Shown here: positions 43,621 through 52,573 of the stretch, in pieces | How positions within the stretch are numbered: position 1 is the stretch's first letter | Layout: each line of letters begins with the position of its first letter | Assembly: GCF_000761215.1 (NCBI RefSeq) | Contig: NZ_CP009438.1 | Span: forward strand, 1,879,501 to 1,943,500 | DNA from: Streptomyces glaucescens | GTDB lineage: Bacteria > Actinomycetota > Actinomycetes > Streptomycetales > Streptomycetaceae | Direction of reading: 5' to 3' | DNA length: 64,000 nt | Program-made: the position numbers and the translations under genes | The notes under the pieces: generated by a model | The model's input: only the letters and a program-made list of their open reading frames with translations | What the model was told of the DNA's origin: nothing | The model's database searches: none

Positions 43621-45162
43621 TCAGAGCGCGGTGATGCGGAACCGGGTGAACGTGGCCGCGCCCGCGTGCAGGTCGGGGTGGCCCCGGCCGTCACCGGGGG
43701 CGAGTGCGAAGAGGCCGAGCAGGGCGCCGACCCAGCGCCACGGGGTGGCGGCGAAGACCTGACCGGACGGGCGTGGGCCGTCGCCCAGGTCGTGGACGAA
43801 ACGGCAGCGCGCCCCGGGCCGAATCTCGATCCGGAGCCTGGCCCGCCCCCCGGGCGCGGGCACCGGGCGGGCGGCGTCGCGCTCCCGCTCGGCGGTGCCC
43901 TCCGCGAACCGGTGGACGAGCTGGACCGACCCGTCGGCCCCCCGTTCCAGCCCGATCCAGGCGAAGGCGTCCCCGAGCACCGCGAGTCCGGCGCGGGCGC
44001 CGGGTTCCTCGCTGTCCAGGCGCAGTTCGGCCTCGACGGCCGAGGGGATGCCGGGCAGGCGCTGCGTGAGCACGTTCGGCAGCCTGCGCAGGTCGTGCGC
44101 GTCGGCCGAGCGGACGCAGGTGAGCCGGAGTCCGTCACCGGAGTGCTGGGTGGCCCAGCCGTCGCGCGGATTGGCCGTCCACTGCCACTGGCGGCCGTAC
44201 CGCCCGCCGGGGAAGTCGTCGTCGGTGGCGGGCGCGGCGGGCTGCTGCGGCGGCAGGCCGGGCCGCCGGTGGACGGCCACGGGTGCGCCGTCGTCGCCCA
44301 TCACCGGCCAGCCGTCGGCATCCCAGCGCATCGGCTGGAGGTGCACGACCCGGCCGTAGGCGCCGCGCTGCTGGAAGTGGACGAACCAGTCCTCGCCGGA
44401 CCCGGTGCGCACCCAGCCGCCCTGGTGGGGGCCGTTGACGTCGGTGTCCCTCTGTTCGAGGACCACCTTCTCCTCGTACGGCCCGAAGAAGTCGCGGGAG
44501 CGGAAGGCGCCCTGCCAGCCGGTCTCCACTCCCCCGGCGGGGGCGAGGATCCAGAACCAGCCGTCGTGCCGGTAGAGCTTGGGGCCCTCCAGGGTGAACC
44601 AGCCGGGGATGCGGTCGCCGTCCACGATCAGCTTGCCCTCGTCGAGCAGTGAGCTGCCGTCGGGGTGCATCCGGTGGCCGGTGAGGCGGTTCTTGACGCC
44701 CGAGCGGGACTTGGCCCAGGCGTGCACCAGGTACGCCTCGCCGGTCTCCGCGTCCCACAGCGGGCAGGGGTCGATCAGGCCCTTGCCCTCCTTCAGCAGG
44801 TGCGGCCTGGTCCAGGGACCGCGGATCTCCGGGGCGTTGACCTGGAAGATGCCCTGGTCGGGGTCGCCCCAGAAGATCCAGAACCGGTCGTCGTGGTGGC
44901 GGATCGACGGCGCCCAGACACCGCAGTCGTGGCGCGGCCGCCCGAATCGCGCCGCCGGTTCCAGCCGGTCGAGCGCGTGGCCGACCAGGGTCCAGTTGAC
45001 GAGGTCACGGGAGTGCAGCAGGGGCAGTCCGGGGACCCGGCCGAAGCTGGAGGCGGTGAGGTAGAAGTCGTCGCCGACGCGGACCACGTCCGGGTCGGAC
45101 CAGTCGGCGTTCAGGATCGGGTTGGTGTACGTCCCGGCCGGCGCCTGGCCTCGGTGGGTCAC
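43621..45162 (-). CDS. Intracellular glycoside hydrolase family 43 (arabinosidase/xylosidase-like)
   Basis: A 513-residue two-domain enzyme without signal peptide. The GH43 five-bladed propeller shows the general base Asp23 in NADWSDPDVVRVGDDFYL, the pKa-modulating Asp region GLIDPCPLWDAETG and the general acid Glu in GWFTLEGPKLYRHDG. The C-terminal ~190 residues form a concanavalin-like GH43 C-domain (DDDFPGGRYGRQWQW). It would release arabinose, xylose or galactose from imported oligosaccharides. GTG start overlaps the DUF6807 gene's stop by 4 bp. Confidence 0.9.
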   Translation of the reverse strand: MTHRGQAPAGTYTNPILNADWSDPDVVRVGDDFYLTASSFGRVPGLPLLHSRDLVNWTLVGHALDRLEPAARFGRPRHDCGVWAPSIRHHDDRFWIFWGDPDQGIFQVNAPEIRGPWTRPHLLKEGKGLIDPCPLWDAETGEAYLVHAWAKSRSGVKNRLTGHRMHPDGSSLLDEGKLIVDGDRIPGWFTLEGPKLYRHDGWFWILAPAGGVETGWQGAFRSRDFFGPYEEKVVLEQRDTDVNGPHQGGWVRTGSGEDWFVHFQQRGAYGRVVHLQPMRWDADGWPVMGDDGAPVAVHRRPGLPPQQPAAPATDDDFPGGRYGRQWQWTANPRDGWATQHSGDGLRLTCVRSADAHDLRRLPNVLTQRLPGIPSAVEAELRLDSEEPGARAGLAVLGDAFAWIGLERGADGSVQLVHRFAEGTAERERDAARPVPAPGGRARLRIEIRPGARCRFVHDLGDGPRPSGQVFAATPWRWVGALLGLFALAPGDGRGHPDLHAGAATFTRFRITAL

Positions 45163-46004
45163 GGGGTGACCGCCTTCCGGATCAGGGCCGCGGCCTCGGC
45201 GCGGTCGAGGCGGCCGTCGGCGACCACGGTGACGATCCGCCGGACGACGGTCTCGCCGGGCGGGACCGTCAGCCGCTCGGCGTGCGCCAGGGAGGAGCCG
45301 ACGCCCGGGTACTCGGCGGTGCGCACGAACCACGGGTCGCGGCGGGTGGCGTCGGTGGCGCCCGCGAAGACCAGCGTCCAGGACGTGCCGGCCAGCGCGA
45401 GCCAGTCCGCGCGGGCTTCGTGCACCGCCTGCTCGCCCTCGGCGTCCGCGGTGAAGACGTCCGGCGCGGACGCCTCCTTGCGGGCCCGCCAGAAGAAGCC
45501 CCCGTAGGCCGCGCCGGGGCGCCCGTTGGTGGCGGGGCTGCCGATGGTCAGCGGTGCGGCGGCGGGGTTGGTGAGGGCGAAGGTGAAGTCAAGCGCCCAG
45601 GCGGTGCCGGTGAGCGCGGTGGCGGCGACGGTGCGCCGCTCGCGCAGCACCTCGGTGCCCGCCGCGACCCAGCGCAGCTCCTCGACGAAGCCGTCCGGGT
45701 CGCGCAGCTGGAAGCCCGTGTGCCGCTGGGCGCCGTGGTTGTCCAGCTCGGTGGGTCCCCGGTCCCGGACGAAGGTGCGTCCGCCCCAGAAGTTGTGCCC
45801 CCCGGCGTCGGGAACGGCGACACCGACGCCGAGGTGGTGCGGGTGGTCGGCGGGGCTCAGTTCGGTGACCGAGGTGCCGGACAGAGTGGTGACGGGGTGC
45901 AGGAAGGGGCGCGGGGAGAGCCGGGCGGGCAGTTCGGGCCGGGTGACGTACCGGCCCACCGGCCTGCCGGCGACCCGCAGCACCGTGCTGTCGTCGCTGG
46001 TCAT
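45159..46004 (-). CDS. DUF6807 (PmoA-type) family protein
   Basis: A 281-residue protein of the family long labelled PmoA and now DUF6807; it is not a methane monooxygenase subunit. Seen: YVTRPELPARLSPRPFLHPV, LSPADHPHHLGVGVAVPDAGG and FWGGRTFVRDRG, with the conserved DHPHH histidines, and APGGFFWRAR-like AYGGFFWRARKE. ATG start overlaps the oxidoreductase stop and the stop overlaps GH43. Such proteins often travel with Gfo/Idh oxidoreductases in sugar loci; the reaction is unknown. Confidence 0.8.
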   Translation of the reverse strand: MTSDDSTVLRVAGRPVGRYVTRPELPARLSPRPFLHPVTTLSGTSVTELSPADHPHHLGVGVAVPDAGGHNFWGGRTFVRDRGPTELDNHGAQRHTGFQLRDPDGFVEELRWVAAGTEVLRERRTVAATALTGTAWALDFTFALTNPAAAPLTIGSPATNGRPGAAYGGFFWRARKEASAPDVFTADAEGEQAVHEARADWLALAGTSWTLVFAGATDATRRDPWFVRTAEYPGVGSSLAHAERLTVPPGETVVRRIVTVVADGRLDRAEAAALIRKAVTP

Positions 46005-47146
46005 GGAGTGCTCACCTCTCTCGGGGCGGCCCACGGGGCCGTCAGCTCGGAGTACAGGGCGAGGGTGTCGGCGGCGGCCGCGACCAGGCCGTCCACGCCC
46101 GGCACGATCCGGCGCTCCTCCCCCGGCGCCCGGTGCCAGGCGGACGCCGGGAGCGGGGCGGGGTCGGGGGCCAGCCGGACGGCCTCGACGACCTTCATGA
46201 AGGCGCCGGTCGTCTCCGGCGGCACGAGCAGGCCGGTGCCGTCCGTGACGTGGCCGGCCAGGTTCTCCAGCAGATCGGTGCGGCCGTACTCGAACTCCTC
46301 GGGGCCGTGGCCCGCGCGCTGGAGCAGCACCCGGTCCTGCTTGTACCAGAAGGTGATCCGGCCCCGGCTGCCGTGCACCAGGACGTACGGCTCATCCGGG
46401 TGCTCGGCGCACAGGGTGGCGGCGACGGTGACCGGGTGGCCCTCGGCGGTGGTGACGCGGACGCAGGAGGTGTCGTCGGACTCGATGGCGTTGGCCCGCC
46501 ACAGCTCGGTCTCGATCGCGGTGACGTCCTCGGCGCGGGTGCTGCCGGCCAGGGCGAGCGCGGTGGCGACGGCGTGCGCCAGGGGGTTGGTGAGCGCCCC
46601 GTCGATCACGTCCACGCCGTTCAGCCGCCGCTTGCCCGCCCACGGGGCGCGCCGGAAGTACGCCTCGTCGCGGGCCCAGGCGCCGGCTCCGCCGATGCCG
46701 GTGACCGTGCCGATCGCCCCGTCGGCGATCAGCTCCCGGATCGCGGGCACGGCGTGCGAGCCCAGCGACTGGAAGCCGATCTGGCAGGCCACGCCCGCCT
46801 CGGCGACCCCGTCGGCCATCCGCCGGAACTCGGCGTAGGACGGCGCGGGCGGCTTCTCCAGCAGCAGGTGCACGCCTCGGCGGGCGGCGGCCAGCGCCAG
46901 GTCGGTGTGGGTGGGGATCGGGGTGCAGATCACCGCGAGCCGGGCGCCGGTGCGGTCCAGCAGATCGCCGAAGTCGGGCGACTGGGCGGGGAGTTCTCCT
47001 CCGAACTCGTCCTCGGTGAGCGGGGTCAGCTCGCAGATGCCGACGAGCCGTACCACGCCCGCCTCCTGGAGGCGGCGGATGTTCGCCACGTGCCAGCGGC
47101 CGTGGCCGCGGGCGCCGGCGAGGACCAGCGGAAGCGCTCCGGTCAT
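46001..47146 (-). CDS. Gfo/Idh/MocA family NAD(P)-dependent oxidoreductase
   Basis: A 381-residue two-domain oxidoreductase. The nucleotide-binding part starts LPLVLAGARGHGRWHVANI (a shortened GxGxxG) and contains the cofactor/catalytic EKP motif in GVHLLLEKPPAPSY; the C-terminal domain includes GVDVIDGALTNPLAHAVATAL with the usual catalytic His position. It oxidises or reduces a sugar, inositol or sugar acid. Coupled to DUF6807 and GH43 by 4-bp overlaps, so it probably acts on the GH43 product or its derivative. Confidence 0.87.
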   Translation of the reverse strand: MTGALPLVLAGARGHGRWHVANIRRLQEAGVVRLVGICELTPLTEDEFGGELPAQSPDFGDLLDRTGARLAVICTPIPTHTDLALAAARRGVHLLLEKPPAPSYAEFRRMADGVAEAGVACQIGFQSLGSHAVPAIRELIADGAIGTVTGIGGAGAWARDEAYFRRAPWAGKRRLNGVDVIDGALTNPLAHAVATALALAGSTRAEDVTAIETELWRANAIESDDTSCVRVTTAEGHPVTVAATLCAEHPDEPYVLVHGSRGRITFWYKQDRVLLQRAGHGPEEFEYGRTDLLENLAGHVTDGTGLLVPPETTGAFMKVVEAVRLAPDPAPLPASAWHRAPGEERRIVPGVDGLVAAAADTLALYSELTAPWAAPREVSTP

Positions 47147-47282
47147 CGGATCCTCCCCGCTGCCGCGCCGCGCGCCACCGCCCGGCCGGCCGCCGCCGCG
47201 CCGTCGCGCTCGCCGCCCGAGCCGCCGCGGGCGGGCGCCGGCCCGCCCGGCCGAGCGGCGGCCGCGGCCACGTGCCGGAGCC

Positions 47283-48179
47283 TCATCCCTTCACCGCCCC
47301 CGCACTGAAGCCGGTGATCAGCCACTTCTGGATGAAGGCGAAGACGAGGACCACCGGGACGGCGGCGATGATGCCGCCCGCCGCGAGGGCGCCGAGGTCG
47401 ACGCTGTCCGCGCTCATCAGGGTGTTCAGACCGACCGGGATCGTCTGCTTGGCCTGGTTGTTGAGGAACATCAGGGCGAACAGGAAGTGGTTCCAGGAGT
47501 GCACGAAGGCGAAGGAGCCGACCGCGATCAGGCCGGGGCGCAGCAGGGGCAGCACGATGACCCGGAAGGCGGTGAACCGGTTGCAGCCGTCGACCCAGGC
47601 CGCCTCCTCCAGGGAGTACGGCACGTTCTTGATGAAGTTGCTGATCAGGATCATCGACAGCGGGAGCTGGAAGACCGTCTCGGCGAGGATGACGCTGCCG
47701 AGCGAGTTGATCATCCGGAGCTCGGCGAAGATCTCGAACAGCGGCACCAGGAGCAGCGCGCCGGGCACGAACTGGGAGCAGAGCAGGGCCAGCATGAAGC
47801 CCCGCTTGACCTTGAAGTCGAACCGGGCCAGGGCGTAACCGCCGGCCAGGGCGACGATCGTGGTCAGCACCAGGGTGGCCAGGCCGACGAGGACGCTGTT
47901 CTGGAAGTAGGTGCCGAACTCCCGCTCGGTCCACACCTTCTCGAAGTGGTCGAAGGTCATGGGCCAGGGCACCAGCGAGGTGGAGCCGGCCGGACGCAGG
48001 GCGAAGAGCAGGATCCAGTAGAACGGGATCAGGGTGAAGACCAGGTAGACCGACAGCGGCAGGTAGATCTGCCAGCGTGGGACCTCGTCCCAGCCGCGGT
48101 GCCTGCCCGCCGGGCGCTGCGGTTCGGGCCGGGTCCGGCGGGGCGCGGGGACGACCGGGGCCTCCTTGGTGGTGCTCAC
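47283..48179 (-). CDS. Sugar ABC transporter permease (MalG/UgpE type)
   Basis: A 298-residue permease with a 35-residue basic N-terminus and six helices. The EAA loop SLEEAAWVDGCNRFTAFRVI contacts the ATPase. GTG at 48179 overlaps the stop of the partner permease. 136 bp of G+C-rich sequence without a visible gene follow before the oxidoreductase gene. Confidence 0.93.
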   Translation of the reverse strand: MSTTKEAPVVPAPRRTRPEPQRPAGRHRGWDEVPRWQIYLPLSVYLVFTLIPFYWILLFALRPAGSTSLVPWPMTFDHFEKVWTEREFGTYFQNSVLVGLATLVLTTIVALAGGYALARFDFKVKRGFMLALLCSQFVPGALLLVPLFEIFAELRMINSLGSVILAETVFQLPLSMILISNFIKNVPYSLEEAAWVDGCNRFTAFRVIVLPLLRPGLIAVGSFAFVHSWNHFLFALMFLNNQAKQTIPVGLNTLMSADSVDLGALAAGGIIAAVPVVLVFAFIQKWLITGFSAGAVKG

Positions 48180-49111
48180 TTGGACTCGCCTCCGAACTTG
48201 CTCAGCCGCAGGTAGACGATCGAGCAGAAGAGCAGGATCACGAACGCGACCGTGGTCAGGGCCGACGCGTAGCCGAAGTCGTGCGCGTCGACGCTGGTGT
48301 TGGCGATGTACAGCGGCAAGGTGGTGGTCTCGCCCGCCGGACCGCCGCCGGTCAGGGTGTACAGCAGGTCGACGTTGTTGAACTCCCACACCGCGCGCAG
48401 CAGCGTGGACAGGACGATGGCGTCCTTCAGGTGGGGCAGGGTGATGTGCCAGAACTGCTTGATGCGGCCGGCGCCGTCGACCTCGGCGGCCTCGTAGAGG
48501 TCCTTGGAGACGGACTGGAGGTCGGCGAGGATGAGGATCGCGAAGAAGGGCACGCCGCGCCACAGGTCGGCGACGATCGCCGCCGGGAACACGGTCCCGG
48601 TGTCCGACAGCCAGCTGGTGCCGTAGGAGCCGATGCCCACGTCGGCGAGGTAGCGGGTGATGCCGGTCTGGGAGTTGTACAGCAGCACCCAGATCGCGGA
48701 GGTGAGGACACCGGAGACGGCCCACGGGGAGAAGACCAGGGCGCGTCCGAGGGCCCGGCCGGCGAAGGTCTGGTTGACGATCAGGGCCAGGGCCAGGCCG
48801 AACAGCAGCTGGAGTCCGACCTCGACGACGACCCACTTGGCGCTGAAGACGAGGGTGTCCCAGAAGACCGGGTCCTCGGTGAAGGCGTGGACGAAGTTGT
48901 CGAAGCCCGCGAAACCGTTCCGCCACGGCTTGGTGGGGTTGTAGTCCTGCAGGCTGTAGTAGAAGACGCTGATCACGGGGTAGGCGATGAAGCCCAGCAT
49001 CAGCAGGGCCGCCGGCGCGATCAGCAGGTACGGGAGCCTGCGGGGCGTGGCGGAGGCACGGCGCCGCCGGGGTGGCGCGGGCGGTTTCGCCACGGCTGCG
49101 GCTTGGGCCAT
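48176..49111 (-). CDS. Sugar ABC transporter permease (MalF/UgpA type)
   Basis: A 311-residue permease; after MAQAAAVAKPPAPPRRRRA come about six helices and the EAA loop KDLYEAAEVDGAGRIKQFWH. ATG at 49111; a LacI-type operator lies 50 bp upstream. No ATPase gene is nearby, so a shared ATPase (MsiK in Streptomyces) is expected. Confidence 0.93.
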   Translation of the reverse strand: MAQAAAVAKPPAPPRRRRASATPRRLPYLLIAPAALLMLGFIAYPVISVFYYSLQDYNPTKPWRNGFAGFDNFVHAFTEDPVFWDTLVFSAKWVVVEVGLQLLFGLALALIVNQTFAGRALGRALVFSPWAVSGVLTSAIWVLLYNSQTGITRYLADVGIGSYGTSWLSDTGTVFPAAIVADLWRGVPFFAILILADLQSVSKDLYEAAEVDGAGRIKQFWHITLPHLKDAIVLSTLLRAVWEFNNVDLLYTLTGGGPAGETTTLPLYIANTSVDAHDFGYASALTTVAFVILLFCSIVYLRLSKFGGESK

Positions 49112-49157
49112 GACTGTTCTCCGTTCGCTTGCTGTGAGTCGTGTTCGGGTGTTCGGG

Positions 49158-49171
49158 TGAAGCGCTTTCTC
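49158..49171. promoter_or_regulatory. LacI-type operator upstream of the sugar permease genes
   Basis: GTGAAGCGCTTTCT has the same AAGCGCTT core as the site at 43559 and sits 47-60 bp before the permease start, in the only non-coding gap between the dehydratase and permease genes. Confidence 0.55.
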
Positions 49172-49217
49172 GACGTGCGCGGGGCGGGACGTCCCGGCCC
49201 CGCGCGGGCGGCCGGGT

Positions 49218-50942
49218 TCAGCCCGCGTAGGGGTCCGCGACCTTGCCCGGCCGGGCCAGGAACTCGAAGTCGCAGCCGGTGTCGGCCTGGGTGATCTGCT
49301 CGTTGTAGAGCGCGCCGTAGCCGCGTTCGTAGCGGGTGGGCGGCGGGGTCCACTCGGCGCGGCGCCGGTCCAGCTCCGCGTCGTCCACGTCCAGGTGCAG
49401 GGTGCGCGCCTCGACGTCCAGGGTGATCAGGTCCCCGGTGCGCACCAGCGCGAGCGGCCCGCCGATGTACGACTCCGGCGCCACGTGCAGCACGCACGCG
49501 CCGTAACTCGTGCCGCTCATCCGGGCGTCGGAGATCCGCACCATGTCCCGCACCCCCTGCTTGAGCAGGTGGTCGGGGATGGGCAGCATGCCGTACTCGG
49601 GCATGCCCGGGCCGCCCTTGGGGCCGGCGTTGCGCAGCACCAGCACGCTGTCGGCGGTGATGTCCAGCGCCGGGTCGTTGATGGTGCGCTGCATGGTCCG
49701 GTAGTCGTCGAAGACGACCGCGGGGCCGGTGTGCTTGAGCAGGTGCGGTTCGGCGGAAATGTGCTTGATGACGGCGCCGTCCGGGCACAGGTTGCCGCGC
49801 AGCACGGCGACCCCGCCCTCCCGCGCCACCGGGTTGTCCCGGGGCCGGATGACATCGTCGTTGTGCACCCGGGCGCCCGCGAGCTGCTCCCGCATGGTGT
49901 CGTACGACACGGTCGGCCGGTCCAGGTGGAGCAGGTCGGGGATGCGGGAGAGGAAGCCGGGCAGGCCGCCCGCGAAGTGGAAGTCCTCCATCAGGTAGGT
50001 CCGGCCGCCGGGCCGCACGTTGGCGAGGACCGGGACCGTGCGGGCGATACGGTCGAAGTCGTCGAGGGTGAGCCTGACGCCCGCGCGCCCCGCCATGGCG
50101 ATCAGGTGGATGACGGCGTTGGTGGAGCCGCCGAGCCCGAGGACGGTGGTGACGGCGTCCTCGAAGGCCTCGGCCGTGAGGATGTCGCTCAGCTTCCGGT
50201 CCCGGTGGACCAGTCCGACGATGGTCATGCCCGCCCGGGCGGCCATCCGGTCGTGCCCGGAGTCGACGGCCGGGATGCTGGAGGCGCCCGGCACGGTGAC
50301 GCCGAGGGCCTCGGCGGCGGCGGTCAGCGTGGACGCGGTGCCCATGGTCATGCAGTGGCCGGGCGAGCGGGCGAGGCCGCTCTCCAGCTCGTGCATCTCG
50401 CAGTCGCCGATGAGGCCGGCGCGCTTGTCGTCCCAGTACTTCCACATGTCGGTGCCGGAGCCGAGGACCTCGTTGCGCCAGTGGCCGGGCAGCATGGGGC
50501 CGGCGGGCACGAAGACGGTGGGCAGGTCCACGCTGGCGGCGCCCATGAGCAGGGCGGGCGTCGACTTGTCGCAGCCGCCCATCAGCACCGCGCCGTCGAC
50601 CGGGTAGGAGCGCAGCAGCTCCTCGGTCTCCATGGCGAGCATGTTCCGGTAGAGCATGGGGGTCGGCTTCTGGAAGGTCTCGCTGAGGGTGGAGACCGGG
50701 AACTCCAGCGGGAAGCCGCCCGCCTGCCACACCCCGCGCTTGACCGCCTGGGCGCGGTCGCGCAGGTGGACGTGGCAGGGGTTGATGTCGGACCAGGTGT
50801 TGAGGATCGCGACGACCGGCTTGCCCAGGTGCTCCTCGGGCAGGTAGCCGAGCTGGCGGGTACGGGCGCGGTGGCTGAAGGAGCGCAGCCCGTCGGTGCC
50901 GTACCACTGGTGGCTGCGCAGCTCTTCCGGACGGCGGGTCAT
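49218..50942 (-). CDS. IlvD/Edd-family sugar-acid dehydratase (L-arabinonate dehydratase-like)
   Basis: A 574-residue Fe-S dehydratase. Cysteines suited to a 2Fe-2S cluster are Cys56 (SDINPCHVHL), Cys124 (MGGCDKSTPA) and Cys197 (SPGHCMTMGTAST); the spacings 68 and 73 equal those reported for Rhizobium L-arabinonate dehydratase (Cys59, 127, 200). It would convert a sugar acid such as L-arabinonate, D-xylonate or D-galactonate to a 2-keto-3-deoxy acid. ATG start overlaps the DapA-like gene's stop, and the GntR gene overlaps that one, so the three form one operon. Confidence 0.88.
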   Translation of the reverse strand: MTRRPEELRSHQWYGTDGLRSFSHRARTRQLGYLPEEHLGKPVVAILNTWSDINPCHVHLRDRAQAVKRGVWQAGGFPLEFPVSTLSETFQKPTPMLYRNMLAMETEELLRSYPVDGAVLMGGCDKSTPALLMGAASVDLPTVFVPAGPMLPGHWRNEVLGSGTDMWKYWDDKRAGLIGDCEMHELESGLARSPGHCMTMGTASTLTAAAEALGVTVPGASSIPAVDSGHDRMAARAGMTIVGLVHRDRKLSDILTAEAFEDAVTTVLGLGGSTNAVIHLIAMAGRAGVRLTLDDFDRIARTVPVLANVRPGGRTYLMEDFHFAGGLPGFLSRIPDLLHLDRPTVSYDTMREQLAGARVHNDDVIRPRDNPVAREGGVAVLRGNLCPDGAVIKHISAEPHLLKHTGPAVVFDDYRTMQRTINDPALDITADSVLVLRNAGPKGGPGMPEYGMLPIPDHLLKQGVRDMVRISDARMSGTSYGACVLHVAPESYIGGPLALVRTGDLITLDVEARTLHLDVDDAELDRRRAEWTPPPTRYERGYGALYNEQITQADTGCDFEFLARPGKVADPYAG

Positions 50943-51847
50943 ATCGACCACCCGGCGGCGATGGCGGCGACCTCGGCCCGCTCCTGCTCCGGCAGCGGCC
51001 TGCTCGGCGGGCGCACCTCGCGGCGGCACAGGCCGAGCGAGGCCAGGGCCTCCTTGACGACGGTGACGTTGTTGGCGGAGCCGTTGGCGGCGCGCAGTTC
51101 CTCGAAGCGGCGGATCTGCTCCCAGACCTTCATCGCCGCCGGGTAGTCACCGGACCGCAGTGCTTCGATCATGTTCATCGAGACGGCCGGGGAGACGTTG
51201 ACCAGCCCCGAGGTGAAGCCGGTGGCGCCGGCGGAGAAGTAGGAGGGGGCGTACGGCTCGGCGAGCCCGGCCACCCACACGAACCGGTCCAGGCCGGCGT
51301 CGCGGGCGAAGGCGGCGAAGCGGGCGGCGTCCGGGACGGCGTACTTGACGCCGATGACGTTCGGGCAGGTGTCGGCCAGTTCGGCGAGCCGGTCGCCGTG
51401 CAGCTGCGCGTTGCGGATGTACGGGACGACGCCCAGCTCGGGCACGGCCTCGGCGATCGCCCGGTGGTAGTCGACCCAGCCGCTCTGCGAGACGTACGGG
51501 TGGACGGGCTGGTGCACCATCACCATCTGGGCGCCGTGCTCGCGGGCGTGCCGGGCGCAGGCCACGGCGGTCGGCACGTCGTGGCCGACGCCGACCAGGA
51601 TCACCGCGCGGTCGCCGGCCTCGTCGATGGTGATCTCGGTGACGAGCTGCCGCTCCTCGGGTGTCAGGGCGTAGAACTCCCCGGTGTTGCCGTTGGGGGT
51701 GAGGGTCCTGACCCCACCGTCGAGCAGACGACGCAGCAGGGCCCGGTGGGTGCCCTCGTCGACGGAGCCGTCCGCGGCGAAGGGTGTCACCGGGATCGCG
51801 ACCACGTCGGCCAGGGCCGCCCGCTGGGTCTCGAACGTCGTTGTCAT
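50939..51847 (-). CDS. DapA-fold dehydratase/aldolase acting on a 2-keto-3-deoxy sugar acid
   Basis: A 302-residue dihydrodipicolinate-synthase-family TIM barrel. The Schiff-base Lys168 is in VIGVKYAVPDAARF, Tyr in GVVPYIRN and the substrate carboxylate loop in TPNGNTGEFYAL. Coupling to the arabinonate-type dehydratase suggests 2-keto-3-deoxy-arabinonate dehydratase (giving alpha-ketoglutarate semialdehyde) or an aldolase. It is unlikely to be lysine-pathway DapA because of this context and the GNTGE loop. Confidence 0.85.
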   Translation of the reverse strand: MTTTFETQRAALADVVAIPVTPFAADGSVDEGTHRALLRRLLDGGVRTLTPNGNTGEFYALTPEERQLVTEITIDEAGDRAVILVGVGHDVPTAVACARHAREHGAQMVMVHQPVHPYVSQSGWVDYHRAIAEAVPELGVVPYIRNAQLHGDRLAELADTCPNVIGVKYAVPDAARFAAFARDAGLDRFVWVAGLAEPYAPSYFSAGATGFTSGLVNVSPAVSMNMIEALRSGDYPAAMKVWEQIRRFEELRAANGSANNVTVVKEALASLGLCRREVRPPSRPLPEQERAEVAAIAAGWSI

Positions 51848-52512
51848 GCCTGACCGTCCTCTCCCTGGGCCTCGACCTCGATGTCGGGGAAGGCCCGCTC
51901 GACGAAGGACGCGATGTGCGCGTGAAGGGCGCGCGCCGCGCCGTCGGCGTCACCGGCGAGGGCGAGCCGCAGGATCTCGCGGTGCTCACTGGCCTCCCGC
52001 TCCCAGGAGGGATCGGCGGCCCAGGCCACGGCGGAGACGAGGGCTGCCTGGTCGCGGACCTCGTCGAGCATCCGGCCGAGCAGCGGGTTGCCGCACGGCA
52101 CGTACAGGGCGCGGTGGAACTCCCGGTTGGCGAGGGACCGCTCGGCGGTGTCCGTGGCGTCGTCGGCCCTGGTGAGCGCCTCGCGGGCGAGGTCCAGGGA
52201 GGCGCCTCGGCGCACCGTGCGGCGCAGCGCCTCGGGTTCCAGGAGCAGCCGCACGTCGTAGACCTCGCGCGCCATGTCCGCGTCGACCATGCGCACCGTG
52301 ACGCCCTTGTACTGGCTCATCACCACCAGCCCGGTCCCGGCCAGGGTCTTCAGCGCCTCGCGCACCGGGGTCTTGGAGACCCCGAACTGCGCGGCGAGCT
52401 CGGTCTCGACCAGGGCCTGACCCGGTGTCAGCTGTCCGGTGAGGATGCGGTGTTTGATCCCTTCCAGCACGTACTGCGTGCGGGAGGGGATCGGCGTGGG
52501 CACAGAGGTCAT
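51844..52512 (-). CDS. GntR-family regulator, FadR/FCD subfamily
   Basis: A 222-residue regulator with N-terminal winged helix-turn-helix (IKHRILTGQLTPGQALVETE, GVSKTPVREALKTLAGTGLV) and an all-helical FCD domain whose metal/ligand residues fit EFHRALYVP, SEHREIL and HIASFVERAF. First gene of the operon with the DapA-like enzyme and dehydratase; ATG 52512. A good promoter and two palindromic sites precede it, so autoregulation is likely. Confidence 0.92.
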   Translation of the reverse strand: MTSVPTPIPSRTQYVLEGIKHRILTGQLTPGQALVETELAAQFGVSKTPVREALKTLAGTGLVVMSQYKGVTVRMVDADMAREVYDVRLLLEPEALRRTVRRGASLDLAREALTRADDATDTAERSLANREFHRALYVPCGNPLLGRMLDEVRDQAALVSAVAWAADPSWEREASEHREILRLALAGDADGAARALHAHIASFVERAFPDIEVEAQGEDGQA

Positions 52513-52542
52513 GCGCGCCTCTCGGATATCGCGTATCGCGTC

Positions 52543-52565
52543 TCATATATGACGTACGAAGTACG
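52543..52565. promoter_or_regulatory. Candidate GntR operators (two adjoining palindromes)
   Basis: TCATATATGA (52543-52552, perfect) directly abuts CGTACGAAGTACG (52553-52565, arms CGTAC/GTACG). They lie just downstream of the predicted -10 box of the GntR gene, where a repressor would block transcription. Confidence 0.5.
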
Positions 52566-52573
52566 ACGCGTTG

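Noticed and set aside
45159..46004. Methane monooxygenase subunit (PmoA)
   Set aside because: The name is a historical family label; the sequence is soluble, lacks membrane helices and sits in a sugar locus.
47147..47282. Small gene between the oxidoreductase and permease genes
   Set aside because: Only Arg/Ala/Gly-rich frames without a ribosome site; treated as a 136-bp non-coding gap in which nothing is recognised.
50939..51847. Lysine-pathway dihydrodipicolinate synthase (DapA)
   Set aside because: Shares the fold and Schiff-base lysine, but is translationally coupled to a sugar-acid dehydratase and a GntR regulator.
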